From Acidobacteriota bacterium (GTDB lineage: Bacteria; Acidobacteriota; Polarisedimenticolia; Polarisedimenticolales; Polarisedimenticolaceae), in contig JAOTYK010000019.1 in the NCBI GenBank assembly GCA_029861955.1, positions 18,606 to 82,605 on the forward strand: a DNA stretch of 64,000 bases. Direction: 5' to 3'. The notes beneath the pieces are model-generated. The model saw only the letters and a list, made by a program, of their open reading frames with translations, was not told where the DNA came from and did no database searches. The translations under genes were made by a program, and so were the position numbers. Below, in pieces: positions 42,725 through 52,281 of this stretch (position 1 is the first letter of the stretch; the number at the start of each line of letters is the position of its first letter).

Positions 42725-44833
42725 TCAGGGACGGACGTCCGATTCATCGCCTGCGACGTAGAGCGGCAACGATCCCTCGTGGATCAGATGGTTCTTTCCA
42801 TCTTTGACCTCGACCTGATAGTCGAATCGTCCCTCGGTCATGGTAGAAGGCGGGATGAAATCTCGGAACTGGACACAACGATCGTCGGAGACGTCGATCG
42901 TCATCTCCGGAAACGGGACCTTGTCATCGCCGGCGATGTGTCGGGTCAAGGTGAGAGGTCCCTTCACGGCGTTACCGGCACAGATAAGTCCGATGACCGC
43001 CGTCGGCCGCTCGGTCTGAGCGAAAGTCTTACGGTCACGAACCAGCGAGCCACCGTTGCGGGACTTGCCGTCTCGAAGAAACAGGCCATTACCCGGCTGT
43101 AAGACGGTCATCGCATGTAGCGAAACCTCCGAACGCCCGGGGGATTGCCATTCGCCCGTGTAGCGACCGGTCAGGGTCTCGTCGCCGGTGGATTCGTGAG
43201 CCACGGAGATCAGCTCGAAGGGGCCCGGTCGAAAACGGAACTGGGTCTCGAAGATAACCGGTACGCCGGCTCCCGAGATGGTGATCCGTGCGGAGTCGTC
43301 CGCGCGCACCTGTTCCCGGGCGACGAGTGAAGTGCCGATATCCCAGACCGCTCCGTTCAACAAGGACGGGGGGATGGAGAGCTGAACCATTGCTACGAAG
43401 CGACCGTCTTCAAACCCGATCGGGATCACGGACGTGCGAAGGGCCTGCGCGGCCGTCGTGGTCTCAGGCGAGGCAAACGCCGCCAGGAGTTGGCCGGTCT
43501 TTCGGGACTCTTCGCTCTGAACGACGATCTGACCGCGGTGGTGGGGCTTGACACCTTTTCGGCTGACGTGAACGACGATGGGCAGTGGTTGGTCCCGTGC
43601 CAGCGTTCCGGCGTCGAAGCTGAGGAGGTACATGCACGAGATGTCGGCACGGATATCGGACGCGATGCGTCTTCCGCGAATTCCGTTCAGGTAGGCCTCG
43701 CCCCCGGTCTCGTGCGCCATGGAGACAAGGCTATTCTGGGCGTCGACCACCCGTCGGGTCCGTGTCAGGTTGCCGGGCGCGACGCCGGACCTGCCCACTC
43801 CGGTCATGATGTCGGGGGAGGTCAGGCCCTGGGCCTCGATGGTGTAGACACGCACCCCGTGGGCCGCGGCCTCGGTCAAGACTCGGTCGAAGGGGTTGCG
43901 GGCTCCGAAGGCGCCCTGGTCCATGGCCTGCTTCATGCCCTGCAAGGCGCGATCGGTGTCGTTGGCCCCTCGGCTCGCGCTGGAGAAGAAGCTGATGTAG
44001 TGCTCGCCCGGATTGGCCCGCATCGTGTCGGCGAAATAGATGACGGCCTTCGGGTGGGGTAGGTCGGTCAGCCGGGTCAGGTTGAAGCCGAACAACCGTA
44101 GCGCTTTCTCGCTGAGCCACTGTTCCTCTCGCTGGTACTCGCGGGCAAGGGCGATCGCCCGCTCCTGGCCGCTGATGTCTTGCAGGACGTTCATGAGTTC
44201 GTTGATCCGACTGAGCTCCTGGTAGGGGTACGGGTCCCACTGGTCACGGTCCGCCTCCAGTCGGTCCAGCCCTGCGAGGAGTCGATCGAGGTCGTCGGTC
44301 AGCGGGACGATCGTCGCCATGTTTTTTCCGGCAGAGACGATCAGGCCCTGGTCGCCGTCTCCCAGTAGATCAGGGAGGATCTCGCGGGCGGCGTCGATCG
44401 AGCCCTGGCGACCTGCCATGGTCAGATGATGTTGGTCGAAGTAGAGCAGATAGGTCGCCGCGGCCCGTATTGGCGCCGTCGAACGGATCTCTTCCGGCGG
44501 TGCCGGCTCGGTCGCTCTCGGCGCTCGGCGTGGACTCTTCTTGTTCTTGTTGGCGGTCAGGTATTCATCCACATCGCAGATCGGGTCCACGGTGAAATGG
44601 TCGATGGGTTTGCCCTGGACGAAGATCTGGAAGTCCTCGCGCGCAAGATCGACGATGGCGTCGGCCGGACCGGTGACGCTGACATCGATCTGAACCAGTC
44701 GGGAGGTCGTTCGCTCGAAAACGTCGGTTTTCTGAGGGGTGGAGGCGGGCTCCTCCTGGGCCGGAACGGAGGATAGAGCGACCAGGGCGATCATCAGGAC
44801 CGCCACCGGTCGGTGCAAACCCATGAGTTTCAT
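42725..44833 (-). CDS. secreted von Willebrand-related protein (Acidobacterial type), paralogue 1
   Basis: The protein has 702 residues with a signal peptide (LHRPVAVLMIALVALSSVPA). The N-terminal region VQIDVSVTGPADAIVDLAREDFQIFVQGKPIDHF is the hallmark opening of the VWFA-related domain abundant in Acidobacteria. The VWA-like fold starts at TYLLYFDQHHLTMAGR, where the metal-site DxSxS is replaced by DQHHLT. ETGGEAYLNG and SCMYLLSFD follow, ending the VWA-like part near residue 400. The C-terminal 280 residues are beta-rich and unassigned. It shares the whole layout with the next gene upstream on this strand (44899-46908). Confidence 0.75.
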   Translation of the reverse strand: MKLMGLHRPVAVLMIALVALSSVPAQEEPASTPQKTDVFERTTSRLVQIDVSVTGPADAIVDLAREDFQIFVQGKPIDHFTVDPICDVDEYLTANKNKKSPRRAPRATEPAPPEEIRSTAPIRAAATYLLYFDQHHLTMAGRQGSIDAAREILPDLLGDGDQGLIVSAGKNMATIVPLTDDLDRLLAGLDRLEADRDQWDPYPYQELSRINELMNVLQDISGQERAIALAREYQREEQWLSEKALRLFGFNLTRLTDLPHPKAVIYFADTMRANPGEHYISFFSSASRGANDTDRALQGMKQAMDQGAFGARNPFDRVLTEAAAHGVRVYTIEAQGLTSPDIMTGVGRSGVAPGNLTRTRRVVDAQNSLVSMAHETGGEAYLNGIRGRRIASDIRADISCMYLLSFDAGTLARDQPLPIVVHVSRKGVKPHHRGQIVVQSEESRKTGQLLAAFASPETTTAAQALRTSVIPIGFEDGRFVAMVQLSIPPSLLNGAVWDIGTSLVAREQVRADDSARITISGAGVPVIFETQFRFRPGPFELISVAHESTGDETLTGRYTGEWQSPGRSEVSLHAMTVLQPGNGLFLRDGKSRNGGSLVRDRKTFAQTERPTAVIGLICAGNAVKGPLTLTRHIAGDDKVPFPEMTIDVSDDRCVQFRDFIPPSTMTEGRFDYQVEVKDGKNHLIHEGSLPLYVAGDESDVRP

Positions 44834-44898
44834 TGTTCAACCCGCATGCTGCCCAAGATCATAGACGGCGCGGCCGGCTGCGCCAACTCATTGTTGGG

Positions 44899-46908
44899 TC
44901 ACCGAGTTTGGACTCGGAAACCCATCGTGGCGCTCTCCAGCGTCTCACCGTCACGGACCAGTCGGATGCTGTACGTGTACTGGCCGTCGCCGAATTGATC
45001 CGCCGGCATCACATCTCGGATCTGTGCACAACGGGGTGCGTCGGCGGCCAGCGCGATCGGCTTATAGTCGACGCTATCTGCGCCGACCAGCGAACGCTCC
45101 ACCGACCAACCGGCGCCGCCGCTACGTCCTCGGCAGACAAACCCGATCAGCGCGGTAGGCCGGTCGGAGAAGAGCGGCCGCGTGCCGTCGCCGGACAGGG
45201 ACCCCTCGCCACGGGTCTCCTCGCCGCGAATGAACGCAGCCTGGAGCGGCTGCAGGACCGCGACGGGGCCGAGGCCGGGAGCGCCCGACCGAAGGTTGGG
45301 CCAGTTCACGACGAATTCACGGGAAGCGACGAGTCCGGTCGTCGCCTCCTGCACGACGGCGACGACCTTCGAATCTCCCGGGCGAAACGTGATCTCGTGT
45401 TCGACCACCAGCGGCAATCCCGGTCGAGTCAGAGTGACCTGACGGGACATCTCTTCTCGAACCCGTTGCCGATTGACCACCGAAGCCCCGACGTCCCAGC
45501 GAGAGCCGGGGAATGCCACTGCGGGGATGCGAATCTGCAACAGACCACGGAAGCCGCCTTCCTCGTAGCCGAGAGGGATGACTCCGGCTTCGATGTCCAA
45601 CGGGTCCGAAAGTGTCCCCGGAGCGCTGAAGGCCTGAAGTAGCCTGGAGCGCTGACGGGATTTGGCACTCTGCAATACCAGACGACCCCGGACGCGACTT
45701 GTGACGCCCGCCTTGCGGACGTCGACATCGACACGCATCGGACGATCGAGTGGCAGATCCTTCGTGGGGATGCTGACGACGAACAGGCACGACGCGTCCT
45801 CGTCGATACGCGAGAGGATCGTGTGCGATTGAACGCCGTTGAGGAACGCCTCGCCACCGGTCTCCGCTGCCATGTTTCGCATGGTCTTCTGCGTGTCGCG
45901 AACCCGTACCATCGACGAGTTGCCGACACTGAGCGTCACCGCTGCGGCTCGCGACGTGATCCTTGTACGGTCGCTCCCGGAAACGAGCCCTTCGCTCTGG
46001 ATCATGTAGACCCGAATGCCATTGGCCGCCGCGGTGTTCACGACATCGTTGTAGGCCAGTCCGCCGGTTTCCGCCCCGGTCCCCACCAGGCCGAGCGCCG
46101 AGTGTTCGCGCTGGACCGACGAGCCAAAGAACGAGAGGTAGTGATGTCCCGGGTTGGAACGGAGGGTGTCGGCGAAATAGAGGACCGCCCTCGGGCTGGG
46201 GCCGTCCTTCAGGGGGGCCAGGCTGATGCCCAGTCGCCGGAAACTCCGGTTGGCACGCCAGAGTTCTTCTTTCTGGTGGTCGCGGGCCAGGCCGATGGCA
46301 CGATGGAGATCGTCGGCATCGTTGAGGGCTCGAATCACCTCGCCCACCCGAATCTCCTCACCCTCGGCGACCCAATCCCATTGCCGCCGATCTGCGGCCA
46401 GACGATCCAACCCGTCCAGCAGCGTCGTCGTATCGTTCGTGAAGGGTTGGATCACCTTGAGCTCGGCGGCGTTGGAGACGAGCATCACACGGGACTCGGG
46501 ACCCGCGAGATCAACGACGAGGTCGCGGGCCAGTCTCAGCGCCTGATGACGACCGGACTGGGTCAACTGCTGTTGGTCGAAGAAAAGCAGGTAGCTGCCC
46601 CGTGGGGGAGTCGCGGTGGCGGCAGTCGAGTCTCCGACGGAGTCGGCCTTACGACGACGCGGGCGTGATCGTTCGACCAGAGATCCCGGATCGCAGTGTC
46701 GGTCCAGGGTGAACTCGGGGATCTTCTCCCCCTGAAGTCGGATGACGAGATCGTCGCGGGTGACCTCGGCGATCCGTTCGGGTGGTCCGAGGAGGGTGAT
46801 GTCGAGCTGGGCCAAACTCGATTCTGCCTGTTCGACGATCCGGGACGGGCGAGGCGTCTCCTCGTCAGGCGTCTGAAGCAGCGCACCGAGGATCAGAAAG
46901 AGGAACAT
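44899..46908 (-). CDS. secreted von Willebrand-related protein (Acidobacterial type), paralogue 2
   Basis: The protein has 669 residues with a short hydrophobic N-terminus (MFLFLILGALLQ). It matches its neighbour block by block: AQLDITLLGPPERIAEVTRDDLVI, SYLLFFDQQQLTQSGR, AVLYFADTLRSNPGHHYLSFF, NTAAANGIRVYMIQSEGLVSG, ETGGEAFLNGVQ and VIPLGYEEGGFRGLLQIRIP. The MIDAS DxSxS is again absent (DQQQLT). The pair looks like an old tandem duplication. Both probably act in the periplasm or at the cell surface; the partners are unknown. The gap between the two genes is about 65 bases, so they form an operon. Confidence 0.75.
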   Translation of the reverse strand: MFLFLILGALLQTPDEETPRPSRIVEQAESSLAQLDITLLGPPERIAEVTRDDLVIRLQGEKIPEFTLDRHCDPGSLVERSRPRRRKADSVGDSTAATATPPRGSYLLFFDQQQLTQSGRHQALRLARDLVVDLAGPESRVMLVSNAAELKVIQPFTNDTTTLLDGLDRLAADRRQWDWVAEGEEIRVGEVIRALNDADDLHRAIGLARDHQKEELWRANRSFRRLGISLAPLKDGPSPRAVLYFADTLRSNPGHHYLSFFGSSVQREHSALGLVGTGAETGGLAYNDVVNTAAANGIRVYMIQSEGLVSGSDRTRITSRAAAVTLSVGNSSMVRVRDTQKTMRNMAAETGGEAFLNGVQSHTILSRIDEDASCLFVVSIPTKDLPLDRPMRVDVDVRKAGVTSRVRGRLVLQSAKSRQRSRLLQAFSAPGTLSDPLDIEAGVIPLGYEEGGFRGLLQIRIPAVAFPGSRWDVGASVVNRQRVREEMSRQVTLTRPGLPLVVEHEITFRPGDSKVVAVVQEATTGLVASREFVVNWPNLRSGAPGLGPVAVLQPLQAAFIRGEETRGEGSLSGDGTRPLFSDRPTALIGFVCRGRSGGAGWSVERSLVGADSVDYKPIALAADAPRCAQIRDVMPADQFGDGQYTYSIRLVRDGETLESATMGFRVQTR

Positions 46909-46975
46909 ACCCTGGGTCTACGTCAGGGTACGGTTCCGGGTCAAGCGGCGTCCGCGAGATCGGCTCGAATCCACG

Positions 46976-47746
46976 CTATTCCCGGTGAATATGGGTGGCC
47001 GCCGCCTGACAGAGTGGAAGAACCAGAGACTCGGCCAGGACCACGTGTGGCGGACGGGTTGCGGCGAACAGGACCACTTCCGCCACATCCTCCGCCGTCA
47101 ACACCTGGAGCCCGTCATAGACCTTCTTCGCCTTCTCGAGGTCCCCTCGAAAACGGACTTCGCTGAACTCCGTCTCCACGAGACCGGGGTCGACGCTTGT
47201 GACTCGAACGCCGCTGCCGAGAAGATCGATGCGGAGCCCGTCGGTGATCGCCCGGACGGCATACTTCGAAGCGCAGTAGACATTGCCACCGGGGTAGACC
47301 TGTCGTCCCGCGATCGAGCCGATGTGGACGATCGTGCCGCGACCTGCGGCGACCATCTTCGGAGCGGCAACCCGATCGACGTAGAGCAGACCCTTCACGT
47401 TCGTGTCGATCATCTCTTCCCAGTCGCGAATCTCGCCGTCCTGTAGGCCTGCCAGACCGCGACTCAGTCCGGCGTTGTTGATCAGGACCTCGGGCGTTGC
47501 CCAGGCAGCAGGCAGCGAACCGAGACGGGCCTGCACCCCCTCTGGATCCCGGACATCGAGACTCTCGATGCGGACTTCCGGCGCGCCGAGTTGGGTCCAC
47601 TCATTCTGAAGCGTCTCGAGTCGTTCCCGACGACGCGCGACCACCAGGAGTCTGCAGCCTTCCGCGGCGAAGAGTCCGGCACAGGCCTGGCCGATGCCGG
47701 ACGAGGCACCCGTCACCCAGACGGTGCGATCTTGGAGCGATTCCAT
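46976..47746 (-). CDS. short-chain dehydrogenase/reductase (classical SDR)
   Basis: The protein has 256 residues. The cofactor motif VTGASSGIGQA is at 10-20, NNAG at about 90, the catalytic Ser in HIGSIAG, and the YCASK (YxxxK) site is intact. VDPGLVETEF and the EDVAEVVLFAATRP end place it near the YdfG/NADP-serine dehydrogenase-like SDRs. Arg residues at the end of beta-2 (VARRRERLE) favour NADP(H). The substrate is unknown. It is on the same strand as the von Willebrand-related genes upstream of them. Confidence 0.9.
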   Translation of the reverse strand: MESLQDRTVWVTGASSGIGQACAGLFAAEGCRLLVVARRRERLETLQNEWTQLGAPEVRIESLDVRDPEGVQARLGSLPAAWATPEVLINNAGLSRGLAGLQDGEIRDWEEMIDTNVKGLLYVDRVAAPKMVAAGRGTIVHIGSIAGRQVYPGGNVYCASKYAVRAITDGLRIDLLGSGVRVTSVDPGLVETEFSEVRFRGDLEKAKKVYDGLQVLTAEDVAEVVLFAATRPPHVVLAESLVLPLCQAAATHIHRE

Positions 47747-47809
47747 CGTTCAGCCCTCACGGATCGAGAACGGATCCGTGACGAGGGTAGCGCAGACGCG
47801 ACCGATCGG

Positions 47810-48958
47810 TCAGTAGGCTGCGATCCCCTTGGCGTTGAGTGGGGAGGGTGGAGCCGGCGTGATCGGAACGGGCACTGTGCCGTCGCCGGCCAGCCATGAT
47901 CGGTCACCCCGTTCGATGCGGATCGCGAAACGCTGAGTGACATCGTGCCGATCGCGAAAGATCCCGACGCGGCGTCCGGCGCTGGGTGGAATCGCGTCAA
48001 CCAGTTCGATCGGCTCGAATCGCGTGACGTTGGTTCCGGACTTGCAGAACGTCCGGAGGACCGAAAGGGGGTCGGGGCCTTCGACGCGTGTCACGTTTCC
48101 GAACGAGTCGGTGACCACGTGAACGCGGTCATCGGGAAGTTCGATATCGTCGAGCTGTTTCCTTGCGAGTTCTTCGGCCTCTGCGATGGCAGCAGCTCGA
48201 CGCGCTTCGCGTCCGTTCTCGAACAGCGAATCCTCGACGGACATACGCCAGTTCTTGTAGCCGTAGGCGGCCAGTGCCAACAGGGCGATGACCCAGACAC
48301 CCAGCATCAGCTGATTTCGCACCATGCGGAACGCGACGTCCTCATTCTTGGGAACGACCAACTCGTCCGACGACTGACGGCGTCGGCGGGCTTCCGCCAG
48401 AGAGAGACGATTGTCCGCGACGTCGCCGGCGAGTTCTCGTGTGAGCGAGTGACGTCGGGCGAGACGGTGGACGAGTGCCACACGGCTCCCGCGAGCCTTC
48501 GCCTGCTCAACCGTAAGGTCACCGTTCATGACGGCGGGTTCGAAATCGGAGTCGTAGTTCTTGGGGTCGCTGTGGGTCGGTGTCTCGGTGATCGTGGGCG
48601 GTTCTTCGACCACTGCCATCGCGGCATCGATGGCGTTCGTGACCTCTTCTGCGACGTCCGAGGATTCGGCAGGGGCGTCGGGAACGGCCCCTGCGATCTG
48701 GCGTCGATGTTCCTTGGCGTCATCCAGTTCCATGACGCCGAGAAGCACGGAGTAGGCACTCGGAAGGTCGATGCCGTTGAACTCGGCGAACTGTTGCGCG
48801 CGCTCATACTGTTCCGTCTCTTCGACACCCAGTTCACCGACGTTGAAGAGGTTGTAGTCCAGCCCGCACGATTTGCACTCGACCGTCGAGGCCGCCTCAC
48901 CGGGGACCAGTGACTGGACCCACGTCGATGAGAAACAACCTGCACAACGGATGTACAT
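47810..48958 (-). CDS. zinc-ribbon membrane protein of unknown function
   Basis: The protein has 382 residues. The N-terminus holds a four-cysteine zinc ribbon, CAGC at 5-8 and CKSC at 28-31. A charged, mostly helical region follows with VMNGDLTVEQAKARGSRVALVHRLARRHSLT (about 140-170, given here only as landmarks). A single transmembrane segment lies at about 215-233 (LMLGVWVIALLALAAYGYK), then a basic helix and a C-terminal beta-rich region. The order suggests a cytoplasmic ribbon and an extracytoplasmic C-terminus. No family is recognised. Some bacterial zinc-ribbon membrane proteins sense stress, but that is only an analogy. Confidence 0.65.
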   Translation of the reverse strand: MYIRCAGCFSSTWVQSLVPGEAASTVECKSCGLDYNLFNVGELGVEETEQYERAQQFAEFNGIDLPSAYSVLLGVMELDDAKEHRRQIAGAVPDAPAESSDVAEEVTNAIDAAMAVVEEPPTITETPTHSDPKNYDSDFEPAVMNGDLTVEQAKARGSRVALVHRLARRHSLTRELAGDVADNRLSLAEARRRRQSSDELVVPKNEDVAFRMVRNQLMLGVWVIALLALAAYGYKNWRMSVEDSLFENGREARRAAAIAEAEELARKQLDDIELPDDRVHVVTDSFGNVTRVEGPDPLSVLRTFCKSGTNVTRFEPIELVDAIPPSAGRRVGIFRDRHDVTQRFAIRIERGDRSWLAGDGTVPVPITPAPPSPLNAKGIAAY

Positions 48959-49072
48959 GCCCGTCCCCTTGAAGATCGCACTCGACGGGTCTTACCCCGC
49001 CACGTTTCCCAACCCCATCAAATCTAGGGTCCTCGACCGGCAACGGTCAAACCGACGAAATATCATGGAAAG

Positions 49073-49102
49073 TTGACCGAATACCGGTTCTGGACCTAGT
49101 GT
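49073..49102 (+). promoter_or_regulatory. weak candidate promoter for the TMTC-like gene, possibly giving a leaderless mRNA
   Basis: TTGACC (49073-49078) and TAGTGT (49097-49102) are 18 bases apart. The ATG at 49110 would be only about seven bases behind the -10 box, and it has no ribosome binding site. Confidence 0.25.
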
Positions 49103-49109
49103 GGAACCC

Positions 49110-50924
49110 ATGTCCCGGGGGTCCATAAAATCGGCAGGATCGTGGGTCGCATTGGCGGCGCTGGTCCTGGTCTCCTTCGGCGTCAGCCTCAGCGGTGAGT
49201 TCGTCTGGGACGACCGTCCACTGATCGCCGAGAACGGTCTGGTGAAGGATCCCTCCCGAGCGCTTGAGATCGTCAGCAAGAGTTTCTGGGAGACCGACGA
49301 CCGACACGACCGGTTTCGCGCCTTCTTCCGACCGGCGGTGGGACTGACCTATGCGTTGGACCACGGCGTTTGGGGCGACAATCCGATCGGGTACCGCCTT
49401 ACCAACCTCCTGATCCATTTTCTTTGCTGCGGACTGGTCTTCGGCATCGCGAAACGGGAGGGGCTGGGCGAACTGAGCTCGTTCATCGCCGGCGCCCTCT
49501 TCGCAGTCCATCCGGTTCATGTTGAGAACGTGGCGTGGATTTCCGGGCGAACGGATCTGCTCGGTGGGCTGTTCCTGCTAGCGGCGTTTTCGGTCTATCT
49601 CCACGCCGAGAACTGGCCACGGGCTGGTCGCGGGTTGCTGGCCGCGCTGCTGTTCCTGGTCGCGCTGTTCTCGAAAGAGATGGCGATCATGCTGCCCGCG
49701 CTCGTGGCGCTTCATGTTTACCTGAAAGACACGTCGAAGCGACGTCGAGTTTTCCGCGCGCTGTCGGCGGCCCTCCCCTTCGTCCCGGCAGCGGCCCTCT
49801 ATTTCCTGGCGCGCATGCGGGTCCTGGGCGACGGCGGGCAGGCCCTGTTCACGCTGGATCCGTTGAGCTGGCTTGCGACCGCCTGGTTTGTCTTCGCCCG
49901 CTATTGCATGCTCCTGATCGTTCCCTTCCCGCTGGATGCCCATTACCCGGATCCTGCGGTCACAAGCCTGTTTTCCGCGCGCGCACTGTTGGGTCTGGTC
50001 TTTATCGCCATCGTCGCGGCGGTTGTGATTTACAGCCGTCGACGGTCCCGTCGGGTGACGTTCTGGATCCTGTGGATCGTCGTGAGTCAGGCACCGGTCT
50101 ACGCGTTCGGTCGTTTCGGCGACGTGTTACTGGCGGATCGCTTCCTGTACATCCCGTCCGTGGGATTGGCGATCTTGACCGGTGTCGCGATCCAGGCGGC
50201 AGTCGATCTTGGCATCGCGCGGCTGCGCCGTGTGGCGCTGGCGGTCGTCACCGTTATCCTGCTGTTGTTTACTGCGCAGAGTGCGTCAAGGAGTCGTGTC
50301 TGGCGATCGGACACTCTGCTCTTCGAGAACATGCTGAAGACGTCGCCCAATTCGGCGCTGGTGCGCAACAACCTCGGCCTGGCCAGGTATCGCGACGGCC
50401 GTCAGCAGGAGGCGACCCGTGAATTTGAACGGGCCGTGCAGTTGAGTCCCGGCTTCGCTCTGGCCCATAACAATCTCGCGGCAGCCTACGAGACGCACGG
50501 TAGACGGCAGGCTGCGATGCGTCACTACCGGAGTGCGCTGGAGGCCGCCCCCGAGTTGCTCGAGGCCCGCTCCAATGCCGGTCATCTCGAGTTCGAGTTG
50601 GGTTTGCGGCGTCAGGGCCTCCGCCGGCTCGAGGCGTTGGTCGAGTCGGCGCCCAGATACGTGAAGGGTGTCTACGCGCTTGCGGACGTGCTGGCCCGGA
50701 GTGGGCGGATCGACGAATCGCTGGAGCGCGTCGAGCAGGCCCTCAAACTCGACCGCAATCACGCTCCCGCCTACTACCTCAAGGGTAAGTTGCTTCACGA
50801 GCGGGGAGAGTCAGGCGACGCCGCTGCCGCGATGCGGGAGTTCCTGCGACTCTCTCCCGGCGAGGGGCCGCATGCCGACGCCGCACGTCGTGTGATAGAC
50901 GAAGCGTCAGTGCTGTCGGAATGA
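49110..50924 (+). CDS. TMTC-like polytopic protein with C-terminal TPRs
   Basis: The protein has 604 residues (a GTG at 49101 is an alternative start). About ten hydrophobic segments fill the first 390 residues. The first loop has FVWDDRPLIAENGLVKD, with the Trp-Asp-Asp motif of the TMTC/PMT-like GT-C superfamily; then FFRPAVGLTYALDHGVWG, VHPVHVENVAWISGRTDLL and ALFSKEMAIMLPAL. The C-terminal part holds at least four TPRs (NSALVRNNLGLARYRDGR, FALAHNNLAAAYETHGR and so on). Eukaryotic TMTCs are O-mannosyltransferases; the bacterial role is unknown. The last 18 bases overlap the end of the convergent PilX-like gene. Confidence 0.82.
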   Translation: MSRGSIKSAGSWVALAALVLVSFGVSLSGEFVWDDRPLIAENGLVKDPSRALEIVSKSFWETDDRHDRFRAFFRPAVGLTYALDHGVWGDNPIGYRLTNLLIHFLCCGLVFGIAKREGLGELSSFIAGALFAVHPVHVENVAWISGRTDLLGGLFLLAAFSVYLHAENWPRAGRGLLAALLFLVALFSKEMAIMLPALVALHVYLKDTSKRRRVFRALSAALPFVPAAALYFLARMRVLGDGGQALFTLDPLSWLATAWFVFARYCMLLIVPFPLDAHYPDPAVTSLFSARALLGLVFIAIVAAVVIYSRRRSRRVTFWILWIVVSQAPVYAFGRFGDVLLADRFLYIPSVGLAILTGVAIQAAVDLGIARLRRVALAVVTVILLLFTAQSASRSRVWRSDTLLFENMLKTSPNSALVRNNLGLARYRDGRQQEATREFERAVQLSPGFALAHNNLAAAYETHGRRQAAMRHYRSALEAAPELLEARSNAGHLEFELGLRRQGLRRLEALVESAPRYVKGVYALADVLARSGRIDESLERVEQALKLDRNHAPAYYLKGKLLHERGESGDAAAAMREFLRLSPGEGPHADAARRVIDEASVLSE

Positions 50925-52262
50925 GACGATGTCCAGAGGCCGCGCCGCCTGCAGGTTGGCAAAGGCGTCACTGCAGTAGGCCGTCGTCAACCCGCCACCA
51001 CCGCTGGTGTCGAAGGAAGCCTGGGCCATGCCGTCGTCCGAACTGGGCTTGATACCATCGTCGCCCGAACAGTCGTCGCCGGTAAACAGACTGAGGTCCG
51101 GTCCCGAGACGTTGGCCACGACCACGCCACCCAGCATGTCGCCGTTGCCGCCGCCCGTGCGGATGTACTGACCGGTTCCGATGATGAAGATGGCGCCGGT
51201 CCAGTCGGCCATGCCGTCGAACTCGAACGTTCCGGAAACAAACAGCAGTCCGGCGCCGCTGAAGTTGCCGGAGATCTCGTAGTTATCGTCAATGAAGACA
51301 ATCTTCGGATTCCCGGGAGTCCCGAGATCCGAGAGCGGCGTCGTCGAATCGCCGACCAGGTCGGCGGCATCTCTGACCTGTCGCGCAAAGTCGACGGTCC
51401 GGTCGCAGTCGGTCCAGAGAGAGTCGACGCCCAGGGGAACCAGGTCGGAGACCGTATCGGTTCCGACGACATTGCCGTAGTCCGTCGCGTAGTTGTTCGG
51501 TTTGCTCACGCCCGCCTCGGCGCTGGTTTTTGACGTGCCGCCGATGACACCGACCACCGGGACCGATGCGCCCGGAACGCCATTCGGGCAATGGGCACCG
51601 CTGTCGTCGCCGAGATAGGCCTTGGCGTTGCTGTTGCCACCCTGAAACTGGGCGTTGGGTCCAAGGATCGTGATGGTCGCCGGGAGGGACGGGAACAGCT
51701 CATTGAATTCGACCACCGCTTCCACCACCTCGAACGAACGATCGGGACCGGCGGCGATCCCAGAGATCATCAATCGATCGTTGGTGTCGATGAGCGGGTT
51801 CAGAGCGTTGTCGACCGGGTCATTGGTGAGGAACGCGACATACCAGCCGTCGTCGAAGGCGGTACTGGAGCGGATCGGGACGTCGTCACCGTAGCCGGTG
51901 AACCCGGTGACGTTGCCGGCAGAGTCGTAGACCGCACGTACCCGGGTGGGGTCGAAGTCGAAGGAGCCATTTCCGAGAAGCCCTCCGGACGCCGAGACCA
52001 ACTCCTCGTTGTAGCTCTTCGGGTTCGCAGAGAAGCGGTTGTCATTGGCCACGGTGGCTCGGCCGTCCTCGAGTCCGGCCTCGGAGACGTAGTAGACCCG
52101 CTTCGAGCGAGTGTCGGCCTGAGCGAGTTGCGTCTCATTCCGGGTTAGGAAGAGCAGCGCAACGCCGAGCGTTGTGACCATAGCGAGCACGAAAATCGCG
52201 ACGACCATGCTCGAGCCGCGCTCAGGCTGCCGCTGCGAACGGAGTCGTTGCGACGCATTCAT
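50907..52262 (-). CDS. PilX-like pilus assembly protein, paralogue 2
   Basis: The protein has 451 residues. The N-terminus ERGSSMVVAIFVLAMVTTLGVALLFLTRNE followed by VYYVSEAGLEDGR is the PilX N-terminal pattern: a class III-like hydrophobic helix with no canonical GFTLIE, then EAG. The C-terminal half has GLLFVSGTFEFDGMADWTG and GGVVVANVSGPD, a beta-rich module shared with the neighbouring paralogue. PilX is a minor pilin-like protein that helps priming or surface display of type IV pili. It is the last gene of the minor-pilin operon. Confidence 0.8.
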   Translation of the reverse strand: MNASQRLRSQRQPERGSSMVVAIFVLAMVTTLGVALLFLTRNETQLAQADTRSKRVYYVSEAGLEDGRATVANDNRFSANPKSYNEELVSASGGLLGNGSFDFDPTRVRAVYDSAGNVTGFTGYGDDVPIRSSTAFDDGWYVAFLTNDPVDNALNPLIDTNDRLMISGIAAGPDRSFEVVEAVVEFNELFPSLPATITILGPNAQFQGGNSNAKAYLGDDSGAHCPNGVPGASVPVVGVIGGTSKTSAEAGVSKPNNYATDYGNVVGTDTVSDLVPLGVDSLWTDCDRTVDFARQVRDAADLVGDSTTPLSDLGTPGNPKIVFIDDNYEISGNFSGAGLLFVSGTFEFDGMADWTGAIFIIGTGQYIRTGGGNGDMLGGVVVANVSGPDLSLFTGDDCSGDDGIKPSSDDGMAQASFDTSGGGGLTTAYCSDAFANLQAARPLDIVSFRQH

Positions 52263-52281
52263 CTGGGGCCTCTATCTCCGG

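Noticed and set aside
47945..48913. A 322-codon plus-strand frame opposite the zinc-ribbon gene
   Set aside because: The minus-strand protein has a zinc ribbon and a membrane helix; the plus-strand frame has no ribosome binding site or motif.
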